NCBI RefSeq assembly: GCF_001625305.1
Contig: NW_017803714.1
Coordinates: 233,774-297,773 of the forward strand
DNA: 64,000 nucleotides
Direction: 5' to 3'
Source: Branchiostoma belcheri
Taxonomy: Eukaryota; Chordata; Leptocardii; Amphioxiformes; Branchiostomatidae
Both the position numbers and the translations under genes were made by a program. Shown piece by piece: positions 61,735-64,000 of the stretch. The stretch's first letter is position 1, and each line of letters begins with the position of its first letter. Under the pieces are notes generated by a model. The model did not search any database. It had not been told where the DNA came from and saw only the letters and a program-made list of their open reading frames with translations.

Positions 61735-62160
61735 TAAGGTGACACCGACTTAATTTCTGAAGACCCCCCGAGCTAGTGCGCGCGGGCGAATAAAAAAAAT
61801 TCCGGCCAAAAATAAAAATGCTACTAAACCACAGGAATACAAAGCTGGTATTGTGAATTTGCGGCAGTACAAAGCGATGTTTGTGACAAGCTGGAAATTG
61901 TTAACTTTTTTGCGGAATTCATGAGAGTCAGCACTGTACGTATGTAAGATTTTGAGTCGTGGAGCCTCGACAGGTAGCCTGGGTGCCGTCCTCCATAGTT
62001 ACCACCGGCTTTGTATTGTAGATACTACGATAGTACCATGGACTACTCTGGCCTAGAGCCAGGCCAGAGCCTCGGGGGATGTGATGTCTTTTTTTTAGAA
62101 CAGGCGAAAATCAATGCGCGCGTGGATGTCATCCATAAAATTAATTCGGTGTGGCCTAAA
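61735..62160. mobile_element. MITE, GGTGACACCGACTTAAT, longer copy
   Basis: gtaaggtgacaccgacttaa and ttaattcggtgtggcctaa ends. The interior holds gcgcgcgggcgaat and gcgcgcgtggatgtcatcc, the hallmarks shared across the GGCCACA superfamily here. Confidence 0.82.
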
Positions 62161-63059
62161 ACATAAAAAGAAATACAAGGCCGCGATGGTGACGCACTCA
62201 GGATGATAAAACTTATACATGTATGAACGCCGCTATAGAACATAAAAAATAACAAAAGATATGATATTACAATAAAAAGGCCGACATTTGCTCGGGGAAA
62301 AATACAGCATATTTCAGTCCATCAAATCCCTCCCCATTCCAAATTAGACTCTTCCATACCAACTTTTCCATCCAGTGTTTCAATCCCTTCGTAACAACTG
62401 TCCACGACACCATACAATGCTTTTCGGTGTTAATAAACCCCATTTAATTCTTTTCTGTAACAAATATACTGAAAAAGAAAACCAATAGAGAGATTTTAGT
62501 AAAGGTGTTAAAGGAAGGTTTGGCCACGGTAGGCTGATCGTTGGCTGGAGGTTGGGAGTAGGTCGTGGTGTGGTCAGCTTGCATTTTGGCACAGCAATAG
62601 ATTCGATATTATAAGCACATTTTAAATCATGCACAAAGGTACTTTTCAGTGGTTTGTAAAACTGTACGTATACTTAACTTTAAAGTGCCTTAAAACACAC
62701 TGGCTTTTATGCTGTTGAGGTATCTAGATCGTTAATGGAACTTTTTCGGGTTTTCTGATGTCGTCTTGAAAGAGGTTTAGGATTTCTTTAAAGTTGATTA
62801 TTTTGCTTGATTCCTTTCTATACAATATGAAATAATGTGCGTTTTTTTTTTTAAATTATAACTCATGTTATGACATGTCCTAATGAGTCTGCTCTGGCAA
62901 AAAACACCAGTCAGCCTGGGTGCCGGTCTTGTTATTTTGTCTGACGTCGACAGGATTTTCCCTGAAAGCATCCTTATTTGTAGCGCAAAATCACCGACAA
63001 TTTCTGTGAATTCAAGTGGAAAACTGTTACCCTAACAAGGAGACACCTGGGGAGGAAAG

Positions 63060-63474
63060 ATGCGGAAGGCAGACAAGAAACAAGCAGGTGGCGCTCGGCA
63101 CAACACCGCGGAAATTGCCATTCTCGAGCCGTATGCAGCGGCGGCCCTCCCTCCGAACTCTGCTGTCGATAGAGAAACTGGGATAACCGGGAATGAAGAG
63201 AAAACGTTACCATGTTCCCTGTACCGGAACAAACAGTCTCAGGCAGCGTCACATCTGTATGAGGACCAGGAAAACCACAAGGAGTCGTCACAACATGTAG
63301 GATGTAAAAATGAACAAGACAAAGATCAAGAAAACCCATATAAGATGTTGCCACCGCTATATTCAGAGAGATTGGAAACTGAAAATAAGGCCTACCGACC
63401 AACGTCCCCTTTGAGGGAAAAACAACCTGCTGACATGTCCCAATCTTGGTATGCTGTTCCTAAACGAGCCAAAG
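63060..63474 (+). CDS. Unrecognised gene, first coding exon, duplicate copy 2
   Basis: Same ATG context, length and donor (gtatgt at 63475) as the copy at 58011. Differences are E17A, F36V, K70Q, D72N, N73H, K78Q, R82C and N94Y plus five silent changes. No frameshift or stop. The downstream exons, if any, lie past the window. Confidence 0.58.
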
Positions 63475-64000
63475 GTATGTTGTTGATGCAATCTAAATTA
63501 CGTATCAGTTTATGTACTTTGAGTTGAGAAAAACATTAAACTATATTACATTTGGTATATTATAATCTTTCTTCCGTAATAAGTATCAGTAAAATGAAGC
63601 AAAACTTACAAAAATCTCAAAATTTTTGAAGGAGATATGAGGTCTCCGAATCGTTGTTGATTTCATGGCCGTTTGTCAGACATGGTGTTTGAAAATCTCA
63701 AATCATTCATAAATTAGGGGTGTAACGTGATGTCAAGCATTCGTGTTGGAATAAATTGTGTTTTCTGTTTCTTCGTCTTCTTTTTCTAAATATAATGTAC
63801 TTTAGAAGTGACCGAAATTCCCAAGAAATTCCCAGGAAATTCATTTCTTATGTCGATTTATTTCTCTTAAAGGACAGATTTGTCCCTCTATTCACATTGC
63901 TTCATGAATTTTAATGTTAGTCCAGTTGCTTGATGAATTTTTAACGTTAGTCCATAAATGTGGTCAAATATTTGTTTTTCGTGTCAGCGCTATTTTATTC

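Larger units (their letters stand above)
61255..64000. repeat. Segmental duplication, copy 2 (runs off window)
   Basis: Matches copy 1 blocks in order. At about 61471 the sequence passes directly from the tgaatgacaaacc block to the tatgtcacatttag block, so it lacks the roughly 1.3-kb stretch that in copy 1 holds the first exon of the glycosyltransferase. Confidence 0.9.

Overview
This is a eukaryotic (metazoan) genomic window. Coding sequence is split into many short exons with GT-AG introns, and the intervening DNA is packed with miniature inverted-repeat elements (MITEs), tRNA-derived SINEs, foldback elements and satellites. The gene content (an ACK/TNK tyrosine kinase and a B4GALNT-type glycosyltransferase), the short introns and the repeats suggest an invertebrate chordate such as amphioxus. 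That assignment is an inference from style and content, not from a search. A 20-N gap at 18950-18969 marks a draft assembly.

Layout. (1) 1-4238, plus strand: the last seven exons of a gene whose start lies outside the window, coding for about 396 residues of an unrecognised, partly coiled-coil protein. (2) 4239-8293: intergenic, with a 530-bp MITE and an 11-bp-phased E-box array at 7853-7896 next to CCAAT boxes. (3) 8294-31937, minus strand: a complete non-receptor tyrosine kinase of the ACK/TNK family. Sixteen coding exons join in frame to 1034 residues (SAM, kinase, SH3-like, long disordered tail, UBA); a 5' UTR exon probably ends at 36804. (4) 37000-42232: gene-free and MITE-rich. (5) 42233-55142, minus strand: a beta-1,4-N-acetylgalactosaminyltransferase (B4GALNT/GT12-like) gene. 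Twelve coding exons join in frame to 549 residues, with a poly(A) signal 49 bases past the stop. (6) 55143-64000: a segmental duplication. Two copies, offset by about 5.05 kb, each carry the same 138-codon first coding exon of an unrecognised gene on the plus strand (58011-58425 and 63060-63474).

The two minus-strand genes were reconstructed exon by exon. Every junction keeps frame, and the order of residues follows the known families. The most interesting signals are in how mobile and repetitive DNA meets these genes. Several splice donors of the glycosyltransferase gene lie within 0 to about 35 bp of a MITE or SINE, and one donor appears to be partly made of a MITE end. One kinase intron acceptor abuts a 500-bp minisatellite. 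A family of near-perfect foldback elements with 9-bp target duplications looks like a non-autonomous Mutator-like family. No prokaryotic system, CRISPR array, rRNA or convincing functional tRNA gene was seen.
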